Shown: in pieces, positions 10,011 through 18,467 of the stretch | How the letters are laid out: every line of letters starts with the position of its first letter | How positions within the stretch are numbered: the stretch's first letter is position 1 | Made by a program: the position numbers and the translations under genes | Assembly (NCBI GenBank): GCA_019233415.1 | Contig: JAFAMK010000192.1 | Coordinates: forward strand, 1-38,424 | DNA from: Vulcanimicrobiota bacterium | Lineage (GTDB): Bacteria > Vulcanimicrobiota > Vulcanimicrobiia > Vulcanimicrobiales > Vulcanimicrobiaceae | DNA: 38,424 nt | Reading direction: 5' to 3' | Notes under the pieces: model-generated | Seen by the model: only the letters and a program-made list of their open reading frames with translations | Databases searched by the model: none | Told to the model about the DNA's origin: nothing

Positions 10011-10342
10011 AGATCGAGCAGCGGCGCGATGAGGTCCGTGATGTGCGCCATCAGGCTGGTATCGACGGCGCCGAGTCGTTCGGCGCGGCGTGCAATCCAG
10101 TCGAGGCTTCGTAACTGGTCGGCGAGCACGACTCCCGTCGCGCCACAGCCGTCCGGGAGCGGCACTTCGAACGGGTAGCCTTTTGCGCGGCTCGTGATGG
10201 GGCAGCAGATCGCGAGGCCGGCCCGTTCGTTGTAGACCCGCGGCGATAAAACGACGGCCGGTCGTCGACCGGCCTGTTCGTGTCCCGCCTGCGGGTTGTG
10301 GTCGAGCCAGACCAGGTCGGCTCGATCGGGGACATATTGCAT
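10007..10342 (-). CDS. mazF: MazF/PemK-family toxin
   Basis: [63 protein letters not shown]...[15 protein letters not shown] overlaps the antitoxin stop by 1 nt (TGATG). Confidence 0.93.
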   Translation of the reverse strand: MQYVPDRADLVWLDHNPQAGHEQAGRRPAVVLSPRVYNERAGLAICCPITSRAKGYPFEVPLPDGCGATGVVLADQLRSLDWIARRAERLGAVDTSLMAHITDLIAPLLDL

Positions 10343-10575
10343 CACCACGCCTCGTTGCCGACCGCCGTGTCGAGGATTTCGGCGTGCCGGTTCTCTGGCG
10401 TAATGCCCGCGACCAGGTCGTCTAACGATCGCCGGTGCGTTCGAGTAACGATGAGGTTGCCGCCCTCGGGGCGCACGTCGACGAGGTCGCCTTCAGCGAG
10501 CCGCGTCGCTTCGAGCACGCCCTTCGGAAGCCGGATCGCGAGGCTGTTACCCCAGCGCGAAATCGTCGCTCGCAT
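10342..10575 (-). CDS. mazE: MazE-like antitoxin (AbrB/SpoVT fold)
   Basis: MRATISRWGNSLAIRLPKGVLEATRLAEGDLVDVRPEGGNLIVTR. Confidence 0.93.
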   Translation of the reverse strand: MRATISRWGNSLAIRLPKGVLEATRLAEGDLVDVRPEGGNLIVTRTHRRSLDDLVAGITPENRHAEILDTAVGNEAW

Positions 10576-10584
10576 AGGATATAC

Positions 10585-10619
10585 ATTGTAGATCAAGCTG
10601 GCGGCTTTTCGCAAGCCGC
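10585..10619 (-). promoter_or_regulatory. Candidate mazEF promoter with inverted repeat over the -35
   Basis: Minus strand TTGCGA-18 nt-TACAAT, 9 nt before the mazE ATG; GCGGCTT-GCGAA-AAGCCGC overlaps the -35. Confidence 0.5.
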
Positions 10620-10680
10620 AAACAACGAACGCCCGGGATTGCTCCCGAGCGCTCGTGCTCGCTGTTGCGTCGGGGGTCGG

Positions 10681-11709
10681 CTACCAGCCGCCGCCGCCGC
10701 CGCCGCTGTCTCCGCCGCCGCCGGAGTCGCCGCCGCCCCAGCCTCCGCCGGAATCACCGCCGCCGCCGGAGTCGCCCCAGGACGAGCCGCCGATGTTCGA
10801 GGTGTCGATTTGGCCGGGGTCATTCTGCCAGCCGCTCGCGTCGGCTTGCTGGCCGGGGTCGACGCCGCCGGTACCAGCGTAGTTGCCGCCCTCGCCGCCG
10901 CCCCAGCCGCCGCGGTTGCCGAACAGCTCGTTGCCGAGCCAGGCGCCGCCGAGGCCGCCCAGGAGGCCGCTCCAGAAGCCGCCGCCACCGCCGCCGTATC
11001 CGCCGTAGCCCGGACCGTACCCGGGGCCGCCGTACCCGGGGCCGCCGTACCCGGGACCCGGGCCGTAGCCGGGACCGGAGCGCGGGCCGACCATCGCGCG
11101 GAAGAGTCCGCGGATCACGAAGAAGATCACGGCGAGGATGATGAGCCACCAGATCCAGCCCATGCTGAAGCCTCCGCCCGTCTGGCTGCGCTGCACGTTT
11201 CCGGAAGAGATGGCGCCGACGGGCTGACGACCGCGGTTGAGCGACGACTCGTGTCCGCGGTAGGTGTTGATGATGACGCTGACCGCGTTCTGCACGCCGC
11301 CGTCGAAATCGCCGGCCTTGAACGACGCGCGCATCGTCTGCGCGATTGCCTGGTACGAGCCGGACGGGAAGAAGCGCGACGACGCGCGGTCGCCGGCGAT
11401 GCGAATCGCGTGCTCGTTCTTGGCGACGAAGATCTCGACGCCGTTGACCTGCTGCTGCGCGAAACTGCGCTCGATCGCCGCGTCGGGCGACGTGCCGTTC
11501 AGCGAGGTCGTCGTGACGACGACGACTTCTTTGCCGGTCTGCGCGTTGAAGTCGCCGACTTGCTGGTTGATCTGCGTGATCGCGTTCTGCGAAAGCAGGC
11601 TCGCGTCGTCGATCACGTAGCTGCTGCGCGCGGCGAGCGCCGGTGCGACCGCGCTGGCGAGCGCGACGCTGAGGGCTGCGAAGGCAGCGAGCGCTGCCGG
11701 AGCTTTCAT
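10681..11709 (-). CDS. TPM-domain secreted/membrane protein with Gly-rich tail (YgcG-like)
   Basis: Signal peptide, YVIDDASLLSQNAITQINQQVGDFNAQTGKEVVVVTTTSL...GVEIFVAKNEHAIRIAGDRA; TM WIWWLIILAVIFFVIRGLF; GGPGYGGPGYG and GGGDSGGG tail. Confidence 0.88.
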   Translation of the reverse strand: MKAPAALAAFAALSVALASAVAPALAARSSYVIDDASLLSQNAITQINQQVGDFNAQTGKEVVVVTTTSLNGTSPDAAIERSFAQQQVNGVEIFVAKNEHAIRIAGDRASSRFFPSGSYQAIAQTMRASFKAGDFDGGVQNAVSVIINTYRGHESSLNRGRQPVGAISSGNVQRSQTGGGFSMGWIWWLIILAVIFFVIRGLFRAMVGPRSGPGYGPGPGYGGPGYGGPGYGPGYGGYGGGGGGFWSGLLGGLGGAWLGNELFGNRGGWGGGEGGNYAGTGGVDPGQQADASGWQNDPGQIDTSNIGGSSWGDSGGGGDSGGGWGGGDSGGGGDSGGGGGGW

Positions 11710-11779
11710 CGGTGGGTGGTCCTCCGGAGTGTCGGTACCCGGACCCGCCCGGGAAGTTACGAGAAGGGGGACGGTGCCT

Positions 11780-11911
11780 TCAGTGCGCGACGGTGACGAC
11801 CAGCGCGACCCCGACCGAGGTGACCACGAAGATCGCCAGCACGACCCAGACGAATGCTTTGGTGAGGAGGCGGCCGGTCCCGCGCGAGCGGCGGTAGGGT
11901 TTCGGCCTCAC
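11780..11911 (-). CDS. 43-aa single-TM small protein coupled to rsfS
   Basis: GTG start overlaps the rsfS TGA (GTGA): MRPKPYRRSRGTGRLLTKAFVWVVLAIFVVTSVGVALVVTVAH. Below the ORF-track length cutoff. Confidence 0.55.
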   Translation of the reverse strand: MRPKPYRRSRGTGRLLTKAFVWVVLAIFVVTSVGVALVVTVAH

Positions 11912-12252
11912 TGCGCTTCCGCCCGCACCTCGGCGACCCGGCCCCAGAGCCGTTCGAGGTTGTAGAACTGGCGCTGGTCGGGCGTGAAGACATGGACGAC
12001 GACGGCGCCCAGGTCGATCAGGATCCAGCCGCCGTCGGCGTGGCCCTCCAGCCGCGGGCGCAGCCCGGCCGCCTCGGCCTTCTCGACGATCGCGTCGGCG
12101 ATCGAGCGCGTCTGGATCGCCGAGCGGCCCGTCATCACGACGAAGGCGTCGGCGACGATGGTCCGTCCGGCCAGGTCGAGGACGGCGATCTCCTCGGCCT
12201 TCTTGTCCTCGGCGGCTTCGCGCACGAGCGCGACGAGATCGGTCTCAGGCAG
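11908..12252 (-). CDS. rsfS: Ribosomal silencing factor RsfS (apparent CTG start)
   Basis: LPETDLVALVREAAEDKKAEEIAVLDLAGRTIVADAFVVMTGRS...GGWILIDLGAVVVHVFTPDQRQFYNLERLWG. Confidence 0.92.
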   Translation of the reverse strand: MPETDLVALVREAAEDKKAEEIAVLDLAGRTIVADAFVVMTGRSAIQTRSIADAIVEKAEAAGLRPRLEGHADGGWILIDLGAVVVHVFTPDQRQFYNLERLWGRVAEVRAEAQ

Positions 12253-12835
12253 GGTGCAGCTCCTTCGGGGTCGGGGCGATACCGTAGTGTTCGGCGGCGG
12301 CGAGCGTCTGCGGCGCGACGGCCAGGCCCCGCGCGCGCAGGTACGCGATCGACGAGGCGAGGACGGCGCGCATCGCCGCGTCGAGATCGCGCAGCGCGAG
12401 CGCCGCAAGCTCGGCGCGGTCGGCGAAGTCGCGTCCGGGTTCGAGCCCGTCGGCGAGGTAGACGACCGCGTCCAGCGGTCCCATGACCGCGTCGGCGACG
12501 GTGTGTTTGCGGATCGCCGAGAGCACGCCTTCGTCCTCGACGCCGAAGCGCTCCCGCGCCAGCTCGGCGCTGAGCCGGGCATGGAGCACGATCGGGTTCG
12601 CGCGCTCGAAGTCGTCGATCGGCATCCCGCGCTCCGCGCATTCGCGCAGCAGCCGTTCGGCGGGGTGGAGCCGCGCGAGGTCGTGCAGCAGCCCGGCGAC
12701 GCGCGCGCGAACCGGATCGAGTTCGTGCGCGCGCGCCACGTCCGCGGCCATGCGCGCGACCCGCACGACGTGCGCGTGGCGGTGCCGCTGGCCGAGCGCC
12801 TCGCGCACGTGCCGCGCGGCGCGCGCGAAGCGCAC
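12245..12835 (-). CDS. yqeK: YqeK-like HD-domain hydrolase
   Basis: HRHAHVVRVARMAADVARAHELDPVRARVAGLLHDLAR; IRKHTVADAVMGPLDAVVYLADGLEPGRDF. GTG start at 12835. Confidence 0.9.
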   Translation of the reverse strand: MRFARAARHVREALGQRHRHAHVVRVARMAADVARAHELDPVRARVAGLLHDLARLHPAERLLRECAERGMPIDDFERANPIVLHARLSAELARERFGVEDEGVLSAIRKHTVADAVMGPLDAVVYLADGLEPGRDFADRAELAALALRDLDAAMRAVLASSIAYLRARGLAVAPQTLAAAEHYGIAPTPKELHPA

Positions 12836-12858
12836 GCCGTCCCAGTCGCGCCGGACGG

Positions 12859-13560
12859 TCAGTGGCGCACCTCGCGCAGCACGCTCGCGCCGATCGCGCG
12901 CCCGCCGAGCTTCGCCGGCGCGTACGCGTCGCGCGCGAGCCGCACCAGCAGTTGCTGATCGAACGCGGCGTCGGCGCTCGGCACGACGAGCGTCGCGTTG
13001 CGCACCGCGCCGCCGCGGTCGAGGTCGAGCCGCACGACCGTCGCCTGCGCGCCGCTCCCGTCGGGGACGCCGGTGTGCTTGAGCACCGGCGCGCTGAACG
13101 GGAACCGGCTCTGGACCGGCGTTGGATCGGGCACGTAGCCCAGGCGCAGCATCGTCGCGCGGTCGCCGACGATCACGTGCGCGAGCGTCGCGGTCTTCGG
13201 GTCGAAGACGAGCACGAGGTCGGAGTCTTCACCGCGCCGGAAGACGCGGAAGCTCGCGCCTTCCGTCTCAGCGTCGGCGGCCAGCTCGTCACGCGCGGCC
13301 TCCGAGGTCGTCTTGCCGAACGTGAGCGTGTGCGTCTTGCCGTCGAGGTCGAGCGCGTACGTCGTGCCGGCGGGGAAAGCGAGGTCGACCGCGTGGACGT
13401 TCGCGTCGTCGTCGACGATCGCCGCGACGCTCGCCGACGCGTCGCCGAAGACGACGTGCTGGCCGTCATCGCGCGTCGCGACCGACGCCGGCGCGCCGTA
13501 CGCGCGCACCAGCGCCGCAACGGGCCGGTGCAGCACATCGAGAGCAGGCGGTACAATCAC
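12859..13560 (-). CDS. Hypothetical protein
   Basis: Coherent 233-aa ORF in the rimI-yqeK-rsfS gene order; C-terminal VRLDLDRGGAVRNATLVVPSADAAFDQQLLVRLARDAYAPA vaguely TonB-C-like. Confidence 0.65.
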   Translation of the reverse strand: MIVPPALDVLHRPVAALVRAYGAPASVATRDDGQHVVFGDASASVAAIVDDDANVHAVDLAFPAGTTYALDLDGKTHTLTFGKTTSEAARDELAADAETEGASFRVFRRGEDSDLVLVFDPKTATLAHVIVGDRATMLRLGYVPDPTPVQSRFPFSAPVLKHTGVPDGSGAQATVVRLDLDRGGAVRNATLVVPSADAAFDQQLLVRLARDAYAPAKLGGRAIGASVLREVRH

Positions 13561-13635
13561 AACAGCCCCGTCATCCTGAGCTTCAGTTCCCCGTCATCCT
13601 GAGCTTCGGTTCCCCGTCATCCTGAGCTGGTCGAA
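13561..13635. repeat. CTTCGAC-capped tandem repeat, 3 units of about 23 nt
   Basis: Minus strand: CCCTTCGACCAGCTCAGGATGACGGGGAACCGAAGCTCAGGATGACGGGGAACTGAAGCTCAGGATGACGG. Confidence 0.85.
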
Positions 13636-14192
13636 GGGCGGCGCCGCGCGATCTCCGCGTCGAGCGCGCGGCGCAGCACGCGCAGCCGCGCACCGTACAG
13701 CTCGCCTTTGAGGTTACCGGCCCACATCACGAGCGCGTTCTCGCCGTTGTCGCTGTAGTAGCCGCGCCGCGTCGAGACGGTCGTGAAGCCGTACTTGCGG
13801 TAGAGCCGCTGCGCGGATTCGTTCGACTCGCGCACCTCGAGCGTGATCCACGACGCGCCCTGCGCGATCGCTTCGTCGAGCAGCTTCAGGAGCATCTCCT
13901 CGCCGAGCTTGCGGCCGCGGTAGTCCGGGTGAACGGCGATCGTCGTGACGTGCGAGTCTTCGAGAATCACCCAGATGCCGCCGTACGCAACGACCGCGTC
14001 GCCGACGCGCCCGACGAAGTAGTGCGCGAGCTTGTTGTCGCGAATCTCGTTCGCGAACGCGTTCTGCGGCCACGCCGTCGTGAACGAGAGCTCCTCGATC
14101 CGCAGCACCGCGGTCAAATCGGCCGGCGTCATCACGTCGATGCGCATCGCCTTCGGCTCGTCCGAGCCAGGCGGAAAGAGTTCCGCCTTCAC
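13617..14192 (-). CDS. rimI: Ribosomal-protein alanine N-acetyltransferase (RimI)
   Basis: MRIDVMTPADLTAVLRIEELSFTTAWPQNAFANEIRDNKLAHYFVGR...VTTIAVHPDYRGRKLGEEML...LEVRESNESAQRLYRKYGF. Confidence 0.92.
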   Translation of the reverse strand: MKAELFPPGSDEPKAMRIDVMTPADLTAVLRIEELSFTTAWPQNAFANEIRDNKLAHYFVGRVGDAVVAYGGIWVILEDSHVTTIAVHPDYRGRKLGEEMLLKLLDEAIAQGASWITLEVRESNESAQRLYRKYGFTTVSTRRGYYSDNGENALVMWAGNLKGELYGARLRVLRRALDAEIARRRPSTSSG

Positions 14193-14833
14193 GGCTTGCG
14201 CTGCGTCACGGCCGGGGCTTCGCCGTAGTCGGGGGCGAGCGCGTGCGGCGTAGGGCTCGGCGCGCGGTGGTGGGCCAGCTGGGCGATCGCGACGGCAGGG
14301 ACGTCCGCTCGGGGCGGTAGCGCGCGCACGGTCCAGCCGCGTTCGGCGATCTCCGAGAGCACGTCCTCTGTATTCCCGACCACGTGCAGCATACCGGGGT
14401 CCGCCGGAAGCAGCCGGTCGAGGACCTCGGCGGTCGCGCCGCAGGCGGTCGCGCCACCGTCGGCGGTGTGCAGCCGGGCGCAGATAACCCCGCGCCGGCC
14501 CTGGACGACGGCCAGCACCGGGAGCGGCGCTGCGTCGGGTTCGAGCGCGTCGTACGAGGAGACGCCGACCAGCGGGAGCCCGCTCCCGTAGGCCAGCGAC
14601 TTCGCATAGGACACCGCGATCCGGACTCCGGTGAACGAGCCGGGGCCGAGGCCGACGGCAAGCACGTCCAGGTCGCGCAGCCGCAGCCCGGCCTCGCCGA
14701 GGAGCCCTTCGATCCGCGCAAGCCCGGCTTCGAGCGCGTCCTGCCGGCCGCTCGCCGAGACGTGCAGGCGCACGCCGTCGTCGAGCGCCGCGGAGAAGCC
14801 CCCGAGCGCCGCGTCGAGCGCGAGAACCTTCAC
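14189..14833 (-). CDS. tsaB: tRNA t6A biosynthesis protein TsaB
   Basis: GTG start; VKVLALDAALGGFSAALDDG...AVGLGPGSFTGVRIAVSYAKSLAYGSGLPLVGVSS; 4-nt overlaps with tsaE and rimI. Confidence 0.93.
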   Translation of the reverse strand: MKVLALDAALGGFSAALDDGVRLHVSASGRQDALEAGLARIEGLLGEAGLRLRDLDVLAVGLGPGSFTGVRIAVSYAKSLAYGSGLPLVGVSSYDALEPDAAPLPVLAVVQGRRGVICARLHTADGGATACGATAEVLDRLLPADPGMLHVVGNTEDVLSEIAERGWTVRALPPRADVPAVAIAQLAHHRAPSPTPHALAPDYGEAPAVTQRKP

Positions 14834-15288
14834 GGCCGCCGGCGTGGCGGGGCGCTGATGCGGACGGTGCGCGGGTCGTCGCCGGCTCCGGCGATCGTCA
14901 CCTCGATCCGGTCCGGCGGAAGCCAGCCCGGCGCGCGCTCCGGCCACTCGACCAGCGCGATCCGGTCGGGCGCGAACGCCTCGTCGAGCGCAAGGTCGGG
15001 CAGCTCGGCGGCGGCGTCCTCGATTCGGTAGAGGTCGACGTGCTCGATCGGCGGCGCGTCGGCGCCAGGCGGCGGGTCGTAGCGCTGGCGGAAGACGAAC
15101 GTCGGGCTGCTCACCCCCGCGTCCGAACCGTGGAGCGCCGCGACGACGGCGCGCACGAAGGTCGTCTTTCCCGCGCCGAGCGGGCCCGCGAGTGCGACGA
15201 CATCGCCGCGCCGCAGCGTGCGGGCGAACGCGCGCGCCCGAGCGTCGAAGGCGGGCAGGTCGTCGAGGACGTCTTCCGTTGCAGTCAG
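14830..15288 (-). CDS. tsaE: tRNA t6A biosynthesis ATPase TsaE (apparent CTG/ATT start)
   Basis: Frame upstream of the tracked ORF: LTATEDVLDDLPAFDARARAFARTLRRGDVVALAGPLGAGKTTFVRAVVAALHGSDAGVSSPTFVFRQRYD...HVDLYRI. Confidence 0.9.
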   Translation of the reverse strand: MTATEDVLDDLPAFDARARAFARTLRRGDVVALAGPLGAGKTTFVRAVVAALHGSDAGVSSPTFVFRQRYDPPPGADAPPIEHVDLYRIEDAAAELPDLALDEAFAPDRIALVEWPERAPGWLPPDRIEVTIAGAGDDPRTVRISAPPRRRP

Positions 15289-15299
15289 AATGGTGTCAG

Positions 15300-15536
15300 G
15301 TGCTCTTGCGAACGAGTGACGTCCTCGTCGGGATCATCGCCGGCGCGGTCTGCTCGGTGATCGCCGCGATCTTCGAGACGGTCGTCCTGACCGCGCGCTT
15401 CTTCTCACTCGGGCACGTCGGCGGCGGGCTCGGAAGCAAGCTACTGATCATCGCGCTCGTCGGCGCCGTCGTCGGGGGATTGGTCGGCTTCCTCGTCGGC
15501 GCGCTCTTCAAGCAACGCGACCCCGCTCCGCGGTGA
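15300..15536 (+). CDS. Small membrane protein
   Basis: GTG start: VLLRTSDVLVGIIAGAVCSVIAAIFETVVLTARFFSLGHVGGGLGSKLLIIALVGAVVGGLVGFLVGALFKQRDPAPR, two hydrophobic segments. Confidence 0.65.
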   Translation: MLLRTSDVLVGIIAGAVCSVIAAIFETVVLTARFFSLGHVGGGLGSKLLIIALVGAVVGGLVGFLVGALFKQRDPAPR

Positions 15537-15742
15537 ACGCCGAGACCGCCGCGCACCTCGCGGAGCTGGAGGCGCGCTACGACGCGCACCTCGGCGCGCT
15601 GCGACACCACGCCGAGTCGCTCGGCGCCGCGGTCGACGCGGAGGCGAGCGCACTCGCCGAACGCGCCGGAACCCCGCCGGAATCGACCGCGAAGCCGCTG
15701 ATCCCCGACGGAGCGCTGCTCCCGGCCGACGACGACCTCTAG
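15533..15742 (+). CDS. Small helical protein, coupled to the upstream membrane protein
   Basis: GTGA overlap; MNAETAAHLAELEARYDAHLGALRHHAESLGAAVDAEASALAERAG. Confidence 0.55.
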   Translation: MNAETAAHLAELEARYDAHLGALRHHAESLGAAVDAEASALAERAGTPPESTAKPLIPDGALLPADDDL

Positions 15743-15763
15743 CGAACCCAGAAGAAAGAACCC

Positions 15764-18388
15764 GTGAACAACGACCCTCGCATGACTCCGATCGCCGTCG
15801 AAGACGAGATGCGGGAGAGCTACCTCTCCTATGCCATGTCGGTCATCGCGTCGCGCGCGCTGCCCGACGTGCGCGACGGCCTGAAGCCCGTCCAGCGCCG
15901 CATCCTCTATGCGATGCGCGAGATGGGGATGGACCCCTCGAAGCAGCACCGCAAGTGCGCCGGTGTCATCGGCGAGGTTCTCAAGAGCTTTCACCCGCAC
16001 GGCGACTCGTCGGTCTACGACGCGCTGGTCCGCATGGCGCAGGACTTCACGCTGCGCTACCCGCTCGTCGACGGCCACGGCAACTTCGGTTCGATCGATC
16101 CCGACCCGCCGGCCGCCTACCGCTACACGGAAGCACGCCTCGCGCGCATCGCGCTGGAGATGCTGGCGGACATCGACAAAGAGACCGTCGACTTCGTCCC
16201 CAACTTCGACAATCAGACCGAAGAGCCGGTCGTGCTGCCGGCGCGCCTTCCGCAGCTGCTCGTCAACGGCAGCTCGGGGATCGCGGTCGGCATGGCGACG
16301 AACATCCCGCCGCACAACGTCGGCGAGATTTGCGATGCGGTGACCTTCCTGATCGACAGCGACGGGAAGAACCTCAGCGACGACGAGATCTACGACGGCT
16401 TGCTCGAACGCGTGCACGGACCGGATTTTCCGACCGGCGGCGTGCTTCTCGGGCGCGAAGCGATACGGACGGCGTACAAGACCGGGCGCGGTTCGGTCGC
16501 GTTGCGCGGCAAGGCCGAGATCGTCGAAGAACGCGGCAAGTACAAGATCGTCATCAGCGAGGTCCCGTTCCAGGTCTCGGTCAATCGCATCCTGGAGGCG
16601 ATCAACGACGCGTACCAGGAGAAGCGGATCACCGGGATCACCGCGCTCCACAACGAGTCGAACCGCAAGGGGATGCGGATCGTCGTCGAGCTGCACCGCA
16701 GCGCGACGCCGCAAGTCGTGCTGAACCAGCTCTACAAGCAGACGCCGCTGCAGTCGAGCTTCGCGTTCAACATGCTCGCGCTCGTCCCGCCGCAGGGCGA
16801 CTTCCGCATGCAGCGCACGACGGGGACGCTGACGCCGCTCGAACCGCAGGTGCTCTCGCTGCACGACATGCTGCGGCACTTCATCCAGCACCGTCGCAGC
16901 GTCATCTACAAGCGCACGCTGTACGAACTGCGCCGCGCCGAAGAGCGCGCGCACGTCGTGCTCGGCTTTCTCACGGCGCTGGACAACATCGACCGCGTCA
17001 TCACGATCATCCGCGAGAGCGACACGGTCGAGGTCGCGCGCGAGCGGCTCGTCGCCGAGCCGTTCGTCCTCTCCGACGCGTTCCGCCGGATGGTCGGCAA
17101 CGCGAAGGGCACGTTCAAACCGGAAGTCGTCCCGCCCGACCTCAACGCGTTCCGGCTCTCCGAGACGCAGGCCGCGGCGATCGTCGACATGCGGCTGCGC
17201 ACCTTGGTCGGCCTCGAACGGCAAAAGCTCGAGACGGAGTACGGCGGACTGCTCGGCGAGATCACGGCACTCACTGCGCTGAAGTCCTCGGACAAGCTGA
17301 TCGACGCCGAGGTCAAGCGCGAGACCGAAGACCTGAAGAAGCGCTATGCCGACGAGCGCCGCACGCCGGTCGAGGCGCTCGAAGGCGAGCTCGCGATCGA
17401 GGACATCATCGCGAACACCGACGTCGTCGTCACCGCGACGGTCGGCGGCTACGTCAAGCGCGTCTCGGTCGACACGTTCCGCGCGCAGAACCGTGGCGGG
17501 CGCGGCGTCATCGGGATCGCGAACCTGAAGAAAGAAGACGTCGTCCGCAACTTCTTCGTCGCGAAGACGCACGACTACGTCCTGTTCTTCACCAACAAGG
17601 GCCGCGCGTTCCGGCTGCGCGCCTACGAGATCCCGGACTCGACGCGCCAGGCGCGCGGAACGGCGCTGGTCAACCTGCTCCAGCTTCCGCCGGGCGAGAA
17701 CGTCACCGCGGTCTTCACCGTGACGGGCTTCGACAGCGAGGCCTATCTCGTGATGGTGACGCGCCGCGGCGTCATCAAGAAGACGAAGCTCGCCGAGTTC
17801 GAGAACGTGCGCCGCAATGGGCTGATCGCCATCGGCTTGGACGAAGGCGACGAACTGCTCGCGGTCGACTTGAGCAGCGGCGAGCGCGACGTGCTGCTCG
17901 CGACGCACGACGGGATGGCGGTCCACTTCAGCGAGAAGGACGTGCGCCCGATGGGGCGTCCGGCGCGCGGCGTCAAGGCGATCACCCTCGCCGAAGGCGA
18001 TGAGGTCGTCGCGATGGACATCGTCGAGGACGACCGCAGCGAGGTCCTGATCGTCACCTCGCACGCGTACGGAAAGCGCACGCCGATCGAGGACTACCGC
18101 CACACCTCGCGCGGCGGCAAGGGCGTCAAGGCGTTCGCCAAGGAGAAAGAGATCGGCTACGTCGTCGACCAGATTCTGGTCTCGCCCGACGACGAGCTGC
18201 TGATGATCACCTCGGGGAACCAGGTCATCCGCATCCCCGTCGGTCAGATTCGCCGCGCCGGGCGCTCGACGAAGGGCGTGCGGCTGCAGCGGCTCGCGGA
18301 GGGTGACGAGGTCATCGCGATCGCGAACCTCGGGCAGCTCTCGAAGCGCGTCGCCGACATCTCGGGAGAGGAGCCCGCGAAGAGCTAG
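15764..18388 (+). CDS. gyrA: DNA gyrase subunit A
   Basis: [64 protein letters not shown]-terminal [10 protein letters not shown]. Confidence 0.97.
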   Translation: MNNDPRMTPIAVEDEMRESYLSYAMSVIASRALPDVRDGLKPVQRRILYAMREMGMDPSKQHRKCAGVIGEVLKSFHPHGDSSVYDALVRMAQDFTLRYPLVDGHGNFGSIDPDPPAAYRYTEARLARIALEMLADIDKETVDFVPNFDNQTEEPVVLPARLPQLLVNGSSGIAVGMATNIPPHNVGEICDAVTFLIDSDGKNLSDDEIYDGLLERVHGPDFPTGGVLLGREAIRTAYKTGRGSVALRGKAEIVEERGKYKIVISEVPFQVSVNRILEAINDAYQEKRITGITALHNESNRKGMRIVVELHRSATPQVVLNQLYKQTPLQSSFAFNMLALVPPQGDFRMQRTTGTLTPLEPQVLSLHDMLRHFIQHRRSVIYKRTLYELRRAEERAHVVLGFLTALDNIDRVITIIRESDTVEVARERLVAEPFVLSDAFRRMVGNAKGTFKPEVVPPDLNAFRLSETQAAAIVDMRLRTLVGLERQKLETEYGGLLGEITALTALKSSDKLIDAEVKRETEDLKKRYADERRTPVEALEGELAIEDIIANTDVVVTATVGGYVKRVSVDTFRAQNRGGRGVIGIANLKKEDVVRNFFVAKTHDYVLFFTNKGRAFRLRAYEIPDSTRQARGTALVNLLQLPPGENVTAVFTVTGFDSEAYLVMVTRRGVIKKTKLAEFENVRRNGLIAIGLDEGDELLAVDLSSGERDVLLATHDGMAVHFSEKDVRPMGRPARGVKAITLAEGDEVVAMDIVEDDRSEVLIVTSHAYGKRTPIEDYRHTSRGGKGVKAFAKEKEIGYVVDQILVSPDDELLMITSGNQVIRIPVGQIRRAGRSTKGVRLQRLAEGDEVIAIANLGQLSKRVADISGEEPAKS

Positions 18389-18467
18389 CGCCGATCCCAG
18401 GATTCATGCTCTCGTCACACCTTCGTGCGAGCGTTTCGAGGTACAATCGAGGCCGCGAGGTAGGGAG

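Noticed and set aside
10680-10760. Tandem repeat locus at the end of the TPM-domain gene
   Set aside because: Simple coding consequence of a Gly-rich GGGDSGGG tail common in this family.
15296-18103. 935-aa minus-strand ORF opposite gyrA
   Set aside because: Antisense shadow of gyrA in GC-rich sequence; composition dominated by R/D/H/E/V with no domain sense.
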